Positions 24,441-37,373 of a stretch of DNA of 64,000 nucleotides are shown here, piece by piece (position 1 is the stretch's first letter; each line of letters begins with the position of its first letter). The stretch comes from Calonectria ilicicola (lineage: Eukaryota; Ascomycota; Sordariomycetes; Hypocreales; Nectriaceae): positions 5,084,001 through 5,148,000 of the forward strand of contig CP085830.1 of NCBI GenBank assembly GCA_020809705.1, written 5' to 3'. The position numbers and the translations under genes were made by a program. The notes below the pieces were generated by a model. It was not told where the DNA came from. It searched no databases and saw only the letters and a program-made list of their open reading frames with translations.

Positions 24441-26418
24441 TAATATTATACTACTTCCCTTTAATTCTTACTTCTACTTCTAATTATTATTAAGATTACT
24501 CTTTAATTGTAAAGTATAAAGCTTTTTAAGAAGTTCTTTTAGTAATTCTAGAGATTATTACCCTAACTACTTCTACTACTCTTCTATAAAGGGCTCTATT
24601 TATTTTTTAGTTTTATTTAGTACTAGGCTATTACTTTATTTATTATATAAATATTATATTTAAGATCTTAATATTTATTTTAAAGTAATTTGCTATAATT
24701 AGGGAATTTAAGCTTATTTAATTCTAATATAATAAACTAGTAGTAAGGATTTCTTTTTATTATTTTATATTAATTGAAGTATTTTTTATAAATATAGTAA
24801 ATAATTATATCTTTTACTCTAATAAAAAAGTATATTATATATTATTTTTATTTTATATATTAAAGGTAATTATAATTATAATAATTTATTTATAAAATAT
24901 TTTTATATTCTTTATATATTATATTTAATCTAGGATTATCCTTCTTATATTAGATAAATTAGGGATTATAGTTTCTTAGTTATTATTTACTTTATATAAA
25001 TAAAAAGATTTTATCTCTATTTTATAAAAGTTTCTTAACTTATTAAGCCATTCTTTTAATATTAATTATCTATTTTCTATTTCTATTTTTATTATAAGTG
25101 TAAGTATTCTACTATACTGGTGCTTTATTAGTATATATATCTAGGATAGATATAAGAATTTCTATCTTCTTGGCTCATTTTAATTATTTATAAGGAAAGT
25201 AGGATTGGCTTTTTTATTAGATTGATTATACTTTTTGGATAGCTTTATTGATTTCTTATTATAAGGTAAGTTTTACTTTATATAATTTATGGTTTTTTAT
25301 ATATTACTTAATTATAGTAATTAATTTATATTTCTTAATAATAACAAGAATAACTTTTCTTATAATATTCTCTTTTCCTTCTAATACTAAGGTTTATTAA
25401 ATTTTTATAATATTAAATTATTTTTATTCTTCTAGTATAGGTTTAAATTAATTTTTTATTTTTAAAAAGTAGTATTTAAAGGATTTATATTCTTTCTTTC
25501 TATAATTAAAGTAAATAATCTTACTTTTATTATATTTTTAGGTAATATTAAATTCTATTAATCCTAAATAAGTCCTATATATAATACTTTATTACTTATT
25601 TTAGGTTTTTTCTTTATTTAGAATATATAGGTTTTTATTATTTTAGGTATATTCTTTATATTAGTTAAATTATTTTTTATTAATTTTAATAATATTTTTA
25701 ATATATTTTAAAAGTTTCTTTAATTAATTTTCTTTATAGATTTCATTTTTAACTTTACTCTTTAAATCTTTATAATAAAGTTTCATTAATATATTATTAT
25801 TTTAGGCTATTTATATTATAATTCTTTTAAACTTGGCTAAATACTAGCTATAAGATTTTATTTATTTAAATTTATATAACTAATTTATAACTTATTATTC
25901 TATATCAATTATATCAAAATTATCTTTAATAATAATTTTAAAATATTCCTAATCTTTAAAAATCTCTTAAATCTTTTTATTTTAATTAATATTATTCTTA
26001 TTTTCTAGATAATCTCTTATAATAGATTTAAACTATACTCCTATATCCTCTTAAAGGAGGGTTTTAGTATATAGTACCTAAGCTTCAGGGGTTATAAGTT
26101 ATATTAGGAAAAAGTGGAAGTATTCCTTTATTTAGGTAAGGAAGGGGACTATATTGGCAGCCTTTTTTAGGAAGGGCTTTAGGATTGAGGGTCTTAAAAT
26201 TTCATTAATATCTTTACCCTTATTTTCTTTAATTGTAGTAATTCTAGCTTTTTCTACTTTAAATTATATTTATATATTTATAAGTTTCTTCTTAACTTAT
26301 TATAATTTTATAATTAACTTAATATTATTAAAAGGAGTAGTAGTAATAAGATTCTTTCTAGATATTATTATTACTTAATTATTAATATAGATAATTAACT
26401 AAATAAGAGCTTTTAATA

Positions 26419-26813
26419 TATAATAATTTAATTAATTTCTAATTTAATAAATTAATTAAAATAAAAGATTTATTATTAATAGGATAATTAGATATATTAT
26501 AATAAATAAAATAATAAAAGTATTATATTAGGTAATAATTAATTATAATTAAGGTAATTAAATTATATTAAAAGCTAGTTAGTATTAGCTATAAGGGCAG
26601 ATTCTAATCTATTTATATATTATTATTTAATAAGCACTTACTATATTAGTTCTATCTAATATATTAATAATTAAGATAATGATTATAGGGTGATTACCAA
26701 TACTATAAGTGATCACTTGTAAGCACTTCCTTATTGGTTGGTGTGGGGCTATAGGGTAGGTGAGCATTGTTTCTGCCTTGTTTGACCGCCCAGGCGTGTC
26801 ATGGGTCATAACA
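26419..26813 (-). repeat. Gypsy 1 right LTR (5' LTR)
   Basis: 395 bp, ending GTCATAACA on the plus strand. Its outer 130 bases keep normal GC (for example GACCGCCCAGGCGTGTC), while the same part of the left LTR is almost pure AT. Confidence 0.9.
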
Positions 26814-27303
26814 ATTAAACCTAAATAAAAAAGACTTCCCAACATTAAAGGAACCAACAGATAAATATCACCACATCTAACAGCTTAACTACTAGACTAC
26901 TCTTTAGCCAGCTAATTAAATTAGCTTATTCCTCAGAAGTCAGCCATACAACAACTTTATTATTCAAGGAGATAAGTTAGGCTTATTTTATAGGCTTAAG
27001 GAAGGCTTTAGTAATAAGGTTAATAATATAATCTTAATAGTATAATTAAATTATTAAAGGCTTTATAAATAAAGGCTAACTTGGAAAAGTAGGAAGGTAA
27101 TTGGAAAAAAGATAATTAAGGTATATATTATTAATAAGAATATTATTTAATATAAAGAAATTAAGACTTTAAAGATTATAGTTTTTAATAACTTCTAATA
27201 TTAAAGGGGTAATATTTTTACCTAAATAAATATTAAAAATACATTTTAAGAAAAGAAGCTTAGTTTATAGACTACTAGTATAATTAATAAAGTAATTAAT
27301 AAC

Positions 27304-27704
27304 TATAACAGTCTGGTTAATTCCCAACTTAATAAACCAATCAGAATAAAGGGTTTATTATTAGTAGGATGGTTAGGTGTATTATAATAAAATAGAGCAA
27401 TAAAAGTATTATATTAAGTAATAATTAATTATAATTAAGGTAATCAAATTATATTAAAAGCTAATTAATTCTATTCCTTATAATAGGATCTGATCTATCT
27501 ATATACTACTATATCTAAGGTTTTATTATTATAATAATTAAATAAAGTTGGTTTAATAATATTTATTATAATCTTTAGTAATATTAAACGAAGGCTATTT
27601 AACTTTACTTTTATTAGTTAGTTATATGGGTTTAGGGTAGTCTTGTTATGATTGGTTGGGGTTCTGCCTGTGGTTATTGCTTTTTAGGTGTTTAGGTTAT
27701 AATA
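27304..27704 (-). repeat. Gypsy 2 left LTR (3' LTR)
   Basis: 401 bp. Begins TATAACAGTCTGG, where gypsy 1 has a RIP-changed version of the same start. Pairs with 33805-34205. Confidence 0.9.
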
Positions 27705-28099
27705 TAATACTCCTCTTCTTGTTAGTCTTATTCTAAGGCTAGATAAATAGGCTAGTTTCTTTACTTATGATTATTATATATTTCTTTCTTTTTTATCTTT
27801 TTATAATTTAAGTATTAATAGGATATTAGATTATATTATTAAAGTTATTCTTTATCTTAAAGTAATTGAAACTTATTAAAAGAATATTATTAAATTAATT
27901 AATAAATTTGGTTTTAAAATATTTTATTATTTAGCTTATTTTTATACTAGGCAATTATCCTATATTATAGTTAAGAGAAAAAGCTACTATAAATTTTATA
28001 TAAGAAATAAGTATTCTAACTATAATTTTAGAGGTATTTCTACTTAAGCTTATAAGTATATTCCTTCTTTTACTTTTATATACTTATTTTCTTCTTAAT

Positions 28100-28412
28100 T
28101 AAGCAGGTTTCTTATAAGAAGGATCAGATTGATAGAGAGAAGGAGAAGGCTAAGGTAGATTTAATAAGTGCTTTAGCTTAGTTATAGTGCTTGCATACTT
28201 AAAAGTATTATTTATATAAGAAGGTGAAGGAGATGATTTTTTAGGGTTATAAGGATTTAAATAAATTAGAAGAAAAGGAGTATATTAAGGTATTAGTATT
28301 ATTGGAGGTATAATTGCTTAAAGATTATAGGATTATTGACTGGAGCGGTTTGCCTGATTTCTTTTATATTGATTTTGGAGAAATACTTTTAATATTTTTA
28401 AGTAATATATGA
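28100..28412 (+). pseudogene. Antisense ORF relic in gypsy 2
   Basis: Plus-strand reading, opposite to pol, gives SYKKDQIDREKEKAKVDLIS, then YLYKKVKEMIF.GYKDLNKLEEKEY, then DYRIIDWSGLPDF and a GEILLIFLSN end. The pattern is a charged helix, an E-M-I..G motif and an acidic tail. It parallels the relic at 20690-21030 and is less broken. Product unrecognised. Confidence 0.45.
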
Positions 28413-29089
28413 GATATTTAGTAGGTTTTTAGGTTATTTCTTTATAATCTTTCTATTTAATTTTAAATTTCTTATCTTTTTCTCTTCTTTGTAGGATTTT
28501 TTGATTTTCTATTGGTCTTCTAGGTTTTCTATTTATAGTTTATAGCTAGGTCTTATATTAATTTAGATATTATTATTAGATTCTAATAATAAAATATAGA
28601 AGATAGGGTGAACTTTAATATTATCTAGGAGGTTAAGTTTATAGTTATTTTCTAATATTTTTCTTTTAATTAGATATAATTTAATCTACATAAAGTCAAT
28701 TTTTTTATTTTATCTTTTTATTATAAGATTTTTTATTACTAGATAGACTATATCTCCCTCTAAGAAAGATAGTCCCTTTAGCCTCTTTAGATTATAATAT
28801 CTTTTTATTATATTATAGATGAACTTAAGTTCTATTTTTATTTCTTTATATAGTTTTCTTAAATTATCTAACTTAATTATAGCTTTTGCTTAAATTATAT
28901 CTTCTAAGGGGGCTTAGTAAACATCTAGTGTAAAGCTAAAATTAGCTTTTGCTAGTATTATTTTAATACTATGATTATAGGATATATTATATGCTAACTG
29001 TATAATAGGTAACTTTTCTACCTAATCAGTTTACTTATAGTTAATATAGTATTATAGATATTGCTTAATTTCTTGGTTTTGGTATTTGG

Positions 29090-29400
29090 TTTATTTGTTT
29101 GTTTGGGGGTGGAAGGCTATATTTAATTTATAGTTTAATCTTATTAAGGATATTAGGTTTTACTAAAACTTAGATGTAAATAGTTATTCTTTATTTAAAA
29201 TGATTTTAATTGGTAATCTATGTATAGTGATTATATATTAGAAGAAAAGGTAGGTAAATTATTTCTCTTTTATTGCTTTATTATAAGGAAGGTAATATAC
29301 TGCTTTTGTAAAGTAATTAATAATAATAAAAATATTATTATAATATACTTTTATAATAAGGTCTGCTAATAAGGGAAGGTTGGTAATAAAGTCTATTATA
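29090..29400 (-). pseudogene. Gypsy 2 integrase core relic
   Basis: Same order of motifs as the gypsy 1 integrase relic, read on the minus strand and broken by stops. Confidence 0.65.
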
Positions 29401-30599
29401 ATTAAGTTCTATAGTTATTATATAATAGAGGATAATTGTAATAATCTATATAGTTTATATTTTAGTTTTTTAAAGTATTAATATAGACTATATTCTTTAT
29501 ATACTTATTTAACTTTTTTTTTATCTTACTAAAGGAAAATATCTATTTAACTTATTTAAGGGTTTTATTAATACCTTTATAGTTATATAAGGGATGTTTA
29601 TAAATATCCCTTATTAACTTTATTTAGTATTCTTTTAATATTTATAGGTAATTTGTTTTTTCTTCTTTTAAAAGTGCTAGATTATATTCTTTAATTTTCC
29701 TTAATAGTAGATTGCCTTATTCTACTTATTGTATTAGTATTTCTACAGTAGTGGTTCTAGTTATGTGCGGTAATTCTCTTATTCTTATAGTAGTAATTAT
29801 TTTCTTTATTTCTATTATTATTTTATTAATTAAGGTTTATTCTAGTTCTCTATTAGTATTATAGATTAATAGTTTTTTTGTATTTTTGGTTTTTCTATAT
29901 TGTAGTTGGGTTGGTGGTTGATTATATTAGTATAGCTATTTTTAATTTTTTTAATATAAATAATTTAATAGTTAAATTTAGATAGGTATTTTATATATTA
30001 TAATTACTTTTTATTAAGTTTTTAAGTAATTATAAAGTAAATAATATTTTTATAATTAATATATATTATAATTTTATAATTATTTTTTAATAAATATTAT
30101 TAGAATTCTTTAAAAGTATTAATAATAATAAGGAATTCTTTATTATAGATAGGGTAGTTTAGCTTAAGGCTATATAGCTTATATAAATAGAATGCTATAG
30201 AGTATAGATTTCCTTGTTCGTCTTGTTATCCAATCTAGGCTCCTAAGACAAAGTCTAATGTATTGGTTTCTAGCTCTATGGGCTTATTAGGGTTGAATAT
30301 TATAAGAATAAATTCTTCTAAAATAATATTTCTTATAGCTTTAAATAATTATTATATTTTATTTCTTTATTAAAAGATAATTTCTTTTTAATTAGTTCTA
30401 TTATATCTAAGGTAATTTTACTAAATCCTTTAATAAATCTTTAGTAATAATTAGTAAATCCAAGGAAAGCTTATACTTCCTTTATATTAATAGATTCCTT
30501 TTAATCTTTTATTATAATGACTTTCTTTAAGTCTATGTGAATTTTATTAGAGCTAATAATATATCCTAAAAATTCTATTTTTTAAGTATAGAACTTACT

Positions 30600-31070
30600 T
30601 TTTTCTAATTTAATTAGGAATTTGGTGTTTTAGAGAGCTTTTAAGACCTTATAAATATATTTCTTATATTCTTCTTTATTTTTAAAGAAAATAAGGATAT
30701 TATCTAGGTAGTAGATAATAAAGATATTTAAGTGTTCTTGTAATATATTGGTTATTATTTATTGGAATAATATTAGTATATTTGTAAGTTTAAAAGGTAT
30801 AATTAGATATTTAAATAATTTAAACTTTATTTAGAAAGTGGTTTTCTATTTATATCCTTCTTTAATATAAATAAGATTATATACTTCTTTAAAATCTAGT
30901 ATAATAAAAATATTAGCTCTATAAAGGCAATCTTTTATTTCATTAATTAATAATAATAAAATGTAATTTTTAATAATAATATTATTAAGCTATTAGTAAT
31001 CTATAATAAGGTATAGCTTCTTATTTTTCTTAGGTATAAATATAATAGAATAATTAGCTTTAGAGTTTAA
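30600..31070 (-). pseudogene. Gypsy 2 reverse transcriptase relic
   Basis: Matches the gypsy 1 RT relic. The YLDDIL-encoding stretch is at about 30710-30691. Stops from RIP-type changes. Confidence 0.82.
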
Positions 31071-31579
31071 AATATAAATATATTCCTTTTTAAATATATC
31101 TTAAATATATTCCTTTAAGATATTAAACTTAATTTGATTAAGATTATAAATAAGGTAAAATTAGATATTAGATCTATCTTTAAGAATAATTTTATAATCC
31201 TACTAGCTAAACTTAGGTAGTCTAGTATTTAGTTCTTCTATAAAGAGCTTTTTATAGATTTAGTACTATAAGAGTATATTATATAATCTATCTATTTCTA
31301 CTTTAGCTTTTATTTCTTTAAGACTTTTATTAATTTATTAAAACTATATTCTAAAGTAAGCAATTATTTATTATTTTTACCTTTTTTAATTATTCTTATA
31401 TTTATATTTTATTTTTTAAGTAATAAAGATTCTTCTTTATTTATATCTTTTACTTAATTAAGGCTAGAAGTTTAAGATCTTTTATTATTTTTTATAGAAA
31501 TATTACTAGCTATATTATATTTCTTAAGTATTTACACCTAGTTAATATACTAATAGATATTAGGATTATATTAATATAA

Positions 31580-31830
31580 CTATAAATACCTTAAAACTAG
31601 GTTATATTATTTAATATTAATAATATTAAAGGTTACTCCTTAATTTTTTCCTTTAATAAAGACTTTTAAGTAATTAATCTTTTTATTTATAATATTATTA
31701 TTATAGCTAAAAGGGGTTCTTTCTATATTAATGATTTTATATAGATTGACTTTTATTATTTATAATAGTTAAAGTTAGTTAATTATTTAAAAATTAATAT
31801 AGTTTTATTTAACTTTACTATCTACTATAA
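31580..31830 (-). pseudogene. Gypsy 2 aspartic protease relic
   Basis: Counterpart of the gypsy 1 protease: the mutated SGA motif lies near 31823-31808 and the LVLGY-type motif near 31608-31586. Confidence 0.62.
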
Positions 31831-33804
31831 TATTATATTACTTCCTTCTAATCCTTACTTTTACTTTTAATTATTATTAAGATTACTCTTTAATTATAAA
31901 ATATAAAGCTTTTTAAGAAGTTCTTTTAGTAATTTCAGGGGTTATTATTTTAGCCACTCCTATTACTTTTCTATAGAAGGCTTTATTTATTTTTTGGTTT
32001 TATTTAGTACTAGGCCATTGCTTTATTTATTATATAAATATTATATTTAAGATCTTAATATTTATTCCAGGGTAGCTTACTACAATCAAGGAACTTAGGC
32101 TCACCTAGTTCTAATATAATAAACTAGTAATAGGGGTTTCTTTCTATTACTTCATATTAGTTAAAGTATCTCCTATAAATATAGTAGATAATCATATTTT
32201 CTATCTTAATAGGAAAGTATATTATATATTATTTTTATTCTATATATTAAAGGTAATTATGGTTATAATAGTTTATTTATAAAATATTCTTATATTCTTT
32301 ATATATTATATTTAGTTTAAGGTTATCCTCCTTATATTGGATAGATTGGGGATTGTGGTTTTTTAGTTGCTATTTGCTTTGTATAAGTAGGAAGACTTTA
32401 TCTTTATTTTATAAGGGTTCTCTAACTTATTAGGCTATTCTTTTAATACTAGTTATCTATTTCCTATTTTTATTTTTATTATAAGTACAAGTATCCTACT
32501 ATACTAGTACTTTATTAGTATATATATCTAGGATAGATATAAGGATTCCTATCTTCTTAGCTTATTTTAACCATTTATAGGGAAGGTAGGACTAGCCTTC
32601 TTATTAGGTTAATTATATTTTTTGGATAGCCTTATTAATTTTTTATTATAAGGTAAGTTTTATTTTATATAATTTATAATTTTCTATATATTACTTAATT
32701 ATAGTAGTTAATTTATATTTCTTAATAATAATAAGAATAACTTTTCTTATAGTATTCTCTTTTCCTTCTAATATTAAGATTTATTAAGTTTTTATAGTAT
32801 TAAGTTATTTCTATCCTTCTAATATAGGTTTAAATTGATTTTTTATTTTTAAGAAGTAATATTTAAAGGATTTATATTCTTTCTTTTTATAATTAAAGTA
32901 AATAATCTTATTTTTATTATATCTTTAGGTAGTATTAAGTTCTATTAATTCTAAATAAGTCCTATGTATAATACTTTATTACTTATTTTAGGTTTTTTTT
33001 TATTTGGGATATATAGGTTTTTATTATCTTAGGTATATTCTTTATATTAGTTAAATTATTTTTTATTAATCTTAATAATACTTTTAATATACTTTAAGAG
33101 TTTCTTTAATTAATCTTTTTTATAGATTTTATCCTTAACTTTGCTTTTTAGGCCTTTATAATAAAGTTCTATTAATATATTATTATTCTAGGCTATTTAT
33201 ACTATAATTCTTTTAAACTTGGCCAAATACTAATTATAGGATTTTATTTATTTAAGTTTATATAATTAATTTATAGTTTATTATTTTATATTAATTATAC
33301 TAAAATTATCTTTAATAATAGTTTTAAAATATTCCTAATTTTTAAAGATCTCTTAGGTTTTTTTATTTTAATTAATATTATTCTTATTTTCTAAATAATC
33401 TCTTATAATAGGTTTAAACTATACTTCTATATTCTTTTAGAGGAAGGTTTTAGTATATAGTACTTAGGCTTTAAGGATTGTAAGTTATATTAGGAAAAAG
33501 TGAAAGTATTCTTTTATTTAGGTAAAGAAGGGGATTATATTAGTAGCCTTTCCTAGAAAGAGCTCTAAGACTAGGGGTTTTAGAATTTTATTAATGTCTT
33601 TACCTTTATTTCCTTCAACTATAATAGTTCTAGTTTTTTTTACTTTAAGTTATACTTATATATTTATAAGTTTTTTCTTAATTTACTATAATTCTATAAT
33701 TAATTTAATATTATTAAGAGGAGTAATAACAGTAAGGTTCTTTCTGGATATTATTATTACTTAATTATTAATATAGGTAATTAATTGAATAAGAGCTTTT
33801 AATA

Positions 33805-34205
33805 TATAATAATTTGATTAATTCCTAACTTAATAAATTAATTAAAATGAAGGATTTATTATTAGTAGGATAGTTAGGTGTATTATAATAAAATAAAGTA
33901 ATAGAAGTATTATATTAGGTAATAGTTAATTATAATTAAAGTAATTAAATTATATTAAAAGTTAATTAGTTCTGTTTCTTATAGTAGGATCTGATCTATC
34001 TATATACTATTATATCTAAGGTTCTATTATTATAATAATTAAATGGAGTTAGTTTGATAATATTTGCTATGATCTTTAGTAATATTAAATGGGGGTTGTT
34101 TGATTTTACTCTTATTGGTTAGTTATATGGGTCTAGGGTAGTCTTGTTATGATTGGTTAGGGTTCTGCCTGTGGTCACCGCTTTTTAGGTGTCCGGGTCA
34201 TAATA
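33805..34205 (-). repeat. Gypsy 2 right LTR (5' LTR)
   Basis: 401 bp ending CCGGGTCATAATA. Its outer 100 bases keep GTGGTCACCGC and GGTGTCCGGGTC, where the left LTR reads GTGGTTATTGC and GGTGTTTAGGTT. Confidence 0.9.
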
Positions 34206-34934
34206 ATAACCCCTAAGAGAGTCTATTAATTAAAGGAAATTTAAATATTAAAGATAAAGTAAATAAGTAATTAAGTATATTAAAACTAATATTTAATTAT
34301 TTATTAATAAGCTTTAAAATTATCTATTACCTAGGCCTTTATAATTAATTAATATATTAATAAGGTATTATTAATAATATAATTTAATATTTATAAAAAG
34401 TATTAAAAGATAATATATTTAATTACTTTAAAGAATATATTTAATTTAATAATTTAATAAATAAAAGTAGCTTTTAGCTTAATAATAATATTAAAAGTAT
34501 TAGATTTTTCTTTAATAGGTAATTTAGTATATAAATGAAAGTTGGTAAGGGTAAAAGAAGCTAGTAATAGTATTATTTTTTAATCTTAGCCTTTAATAAT
34601 AGAGTATTAACTTTATAAGTAGGCTATTATTATTAAAGTTATTAATTAAGTAAATAAATAATCTTATATTTATTCTTATTAATTATAATAATAGTATAAC
34701 TAAAAGATATTACTAAGGGTATTTCTATTTATTTTAATAAGGCTAAAATTATACTTAATAATAAAGGATTATAACTTATAGTACTAATATAACTAGGAAT
34801 AAAGGAAATATCTTTTATATATAAATTATATTTAAGGGAGAGTTTAAATAATTAAATTTTAAGTATTTTTAAAATTAAAATCTTTAAATTATATAATTAT
34901 AGATTATACCTTTAATTAAATTTAAAAGAAAAAT

Positions 34935-34976
34935 AAGATTAAGATTAAGATTAAGATTAAGATTAAGATTAAGATT
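34935..34976. repeat. (AAGATT)7 microsatellite
   Basis: Seven tandem AAGATT units inside the right arm of the hAT element. Confidence 0.9.
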
Positions 34977-35583
34977 ACTAATAGTATTAAAAGTATTAAA
35001 TTATAGAAAAAAGAATTAAATATAAAGATATTATTATTTTTATACTTATTATACATTTTAATAATTATAAAGATTATTTTATTAACCTCTTATTCCTCAA
35101 TTAACTATTATACTTTATAATAAAAAAAATATAAATATACTAGGCCTTTTCTTTATAATATAGATTTAATAATAATCAAAGAGGTTAGAAAATAATTAAT
35201 ATAATAATTCTAAATATTATAAATAAAGATATAATAATATAATAAATAAAAATAATTATATTTTATAATATTATAAAAAGTAATTTTATATATAATATAT
35301 AAAAAAAGATAAGATTAATAAGAATTCCTTTATAATTAAAAAATCATAATTATATAACTAATTATATAATCTAAGCTATACCACTTTAAATAATAATTAA
35401 ATAAAAAATTTCTCCTAAATAAACCATATTAAAAATACTAAAACTCAGCCAAAAAATCACACATCTACACTAAATACCCTATATCTAGCTCAATCAATTC
35501 AATCAAATTAATCATTATATTTAATTTAAATTAAATACCCATTTTCCCAATTTGATTTGAATTAATTTGAATTGAATTAAGGC

Positions 35584-35606
35584 GATTTGAATTGACCGCA
35601 GCGCTG
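35584..35606 (-). repeat. hAT terminal inverted repeat, right
   Basis: Reverse complement equals 18330-18352 over 23 bp. Confidence 0.85.
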
Positions 35607-35614
35607 ATACAAAG
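35607..35614. repeat. 8-bp target-site duplication, right copy
   Basis: ATACAAAG, identical to 18322-18329. Confidence 0.85.
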
Positions 35615-37373
35615 TGCATTTTAGGGTTTGATTTTGTCAACAATCCCAAGTTATCGATAAAGCCAAAGTCTTTATTTTGCAATCAAAATTAATCAGGTAT
35701 TTTAGAAGAAGGAAGTAATTTATCTTGAAGCTCTCTTGGTCTTAATGTTGAAGTTGTCTCATCCACATCCTGGTCCTCGGGAGCACATTTAGCAGGGTTC
35801 AAAAGTGAAAGACGGTGCTACCACTAATAATATACGGGAGAGGCATATATCCAAGGAACCATGCACCGCATTGCTGAGCATCCAGCATATTTCCACTGCC
35901 CCATCCCATCCCATCTTAAACTCGTGTGGGGTGAACATCAAATGTCACAGTCTGAAGATGGCCTAGCCTGACCTACCTGGTGACGTCCAAATCCAGTTAA
36001 ACGACCCTAGGTTACACAGAGCTTGTTTTCGTACATAAATACTCTCGACAGCGGTAAAGAGATCGTCACTACTTCACAATGCCTGCCGCGGCCGGCCTCA
36101 ATACCACCCGGGCCGCGTTGTAATCAACAGGATCGGCAAGATCAACGGGATCAACAGTAACTGCAGAAATGGACGGGCTTGACCGCCACAACAAGTGACT
36201 AGCAACAACAACTATAGTTCATGTAGGTAACCCTTCGGTTGACGGGGCAAGGGCTCCAATCCGACAGTGGCCCCGCAGCATCAAATATGGAAACAGAACG
36301 CATACATAGCGAACCTCGATAATGTCCATGGCAGTTGTCTGAATTCGTCCCGGCACGCAATAGATAATCCCAATGAGGCAAGGATATTGCCCGCCAAATT
36401 CCCGGTAATGCATCGATATTGAGATTAGGAAATGTCACACTTTGGGCTGCGGAAAGAATTCAAGCGGGACTCCCTGGTGCCTAGTGGAATGTTGTCTGAT
36501 ACCCATTTGACTGTACACTTCCTTGGATCTAGCTTGCACCCACGTTGATTTGATGGATATGGTTGTCGACACGTCGACACATAACAAGATATTAGTGAGG
36601 CTGCCCGAAATAAAGAAGATATCGATAGAACCTGTAATATGATGTTTGTATTAAATCATTTTATGGTAAAAGAAATTGTCGCCAGAGTATAAACATCTAT
36701 TATTACAAGTTCTGTCACTCTTGTGACAGATAAGGCAACCACTCTACAATGGGAGTGAAGAGCATGGACAAACCAATATTCTTTGATGCCTAATGCTTCA
36801 TGCACATATTTAGAGAAGTATAAAAATACACAGTACACAAAAGCCAAACATTATAATGAATGGCATGATGCAAATGATGAATGGAAGGCTTTTGTCAAAA
36901 CTGTGCCATTATTCAGCTGAGCACATTATGGTTGACGGGAAATCAAGACAATGATGATCACAAATGGTTCACAATGGCAAGGATAGTTCAAGTTATTGAC
37001 GTCAAAATACAAATATAAATTCGAACTGGCTAAAATGGAGCTTGAAGTGAAGGAGTGACATGAATGGTATGCCCGTTTTTCCAAACCCGACCCTGTGGCT
37101 CAGTAGCAGCCACCTTTTTCTCCCATTGATTAGATTTATTCTCTTTGGTCGTTAGAGCGGTTTTCTAAGCTTGAAGGAAACTTGGAACACCGGAAACTCA
37201 GCAGTCTCCCCTAAGTCACCGTCTTCGGCACACCACCAACCATCACCGTACCTATAAAACAACCCCAAGGCACTAAATGTGGCATCGGAAACGCTGAAAC
37301 TCATCATAATTATTGACACGAGAAAATCTCGCCCGCACAAAACATGTCGTAAAGGCTAGGCTAAGCTAGGCAT
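35615..37373. other. Intergenic, no gene seen
   Basis: Base composition returns to normal right after the transposon. Short open frames on the minus strand (36199-36847) have no signal peptide or family sign. The stretch next to 37373 is the 3' flank of the cysteine-repeat gene. Confidence 0.5.

Larger units (their letters stand above)
19916..26813 (-). mobile_element. Ty3/gypsy LTR retrotransposon 1 (6.9 kb, RIP-mutated)
   Basis: Two 395-bp LTRs (19916-20310 and 26419-26813) bound it, and ATTAA flanks it on both sides (19911-19915, 26814-26818). The coding relics run on the minus strand, so the right LTR is the 5' one: gag (about 26220-25700), protease, reverse transcriptase, integrase, then a purine-rich tract beside the left LTR. 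Domain order PR-RT-IN is Ty3/gypsy. All frames are destroyed by RIP-type changes. It inserted into the hAT element. Confidence 0.92.
27304..34205 (-). mobile_element. Ty3/gypsy LTR retrotransposon 2 (6.9 kb, RIP-mutated)
   Basis: Two 401-bp LTRs (27304-27704 and 33805-34205), with ATAAC directly outside both (27299-27303, 34206-34210). The interior follows that of gypsy 1 over its whole length: gag at about 33590-33100, protease 31830-31580, reverse transcriptase 31070-30600 (with the YLDDIL box near 30700), integrase core 29400-29090, and a purine tract at the left LTR. The coding strand is minus. It also inserted into the hAT element. It is a second copy of the same family, with a different U3 region in its LTR. 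Confidence 0.92.
18330..35606 (-). mobile_element. hAT-type DNA transposon (RIP-mutated), carrying nested LTR elements
   Basis: The ends are perfect 23-bp inverted repeats beginning CAGCGCTGCGGTCAATTC (18330-18352 and 35584-35606), flanked by ATACAAAG on both sides. Subterminal AATTCAAAT-like motifs recur just inside each end. Removing the two gypsy elements, the solo LTR and their duplicated targets leaves about 3.05 kb, a normal hAT size. A relic of the hAT dimerisation domain reads on the minus strand near the left end, so the transposase ran right to left. The DNA is very TA-rich, with C-to-T and G-to-A changes typical of RIP, and no frame survives. The element is dead. Confidence 0.83.

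Noticed and set aside
26395..26418. Primer-binding site of gypsy 1
   Set aside because: The sequence next to the 5' LTR is too changed by RIP to match any tRNA end with confidence.
26154..26857. Two open frames of about 75 codons inside the AT-rich island
   Set aside because: They lie over the gypsy gag and LTR and are chance openings in RIP-changed DNA.
34935..34976. (AAGATT)7 as an internal telomere tract
   Set aside because: The unit does not match TTAGGG even after simple RIP changes, and it sits inside the hAT arm. Treated as a microsatellite.
36199..36847. Short minus-strand frames beside the transposon island
   Set aside because: Overlapping frames with no family sign or signal sequence; chance opening is likely.
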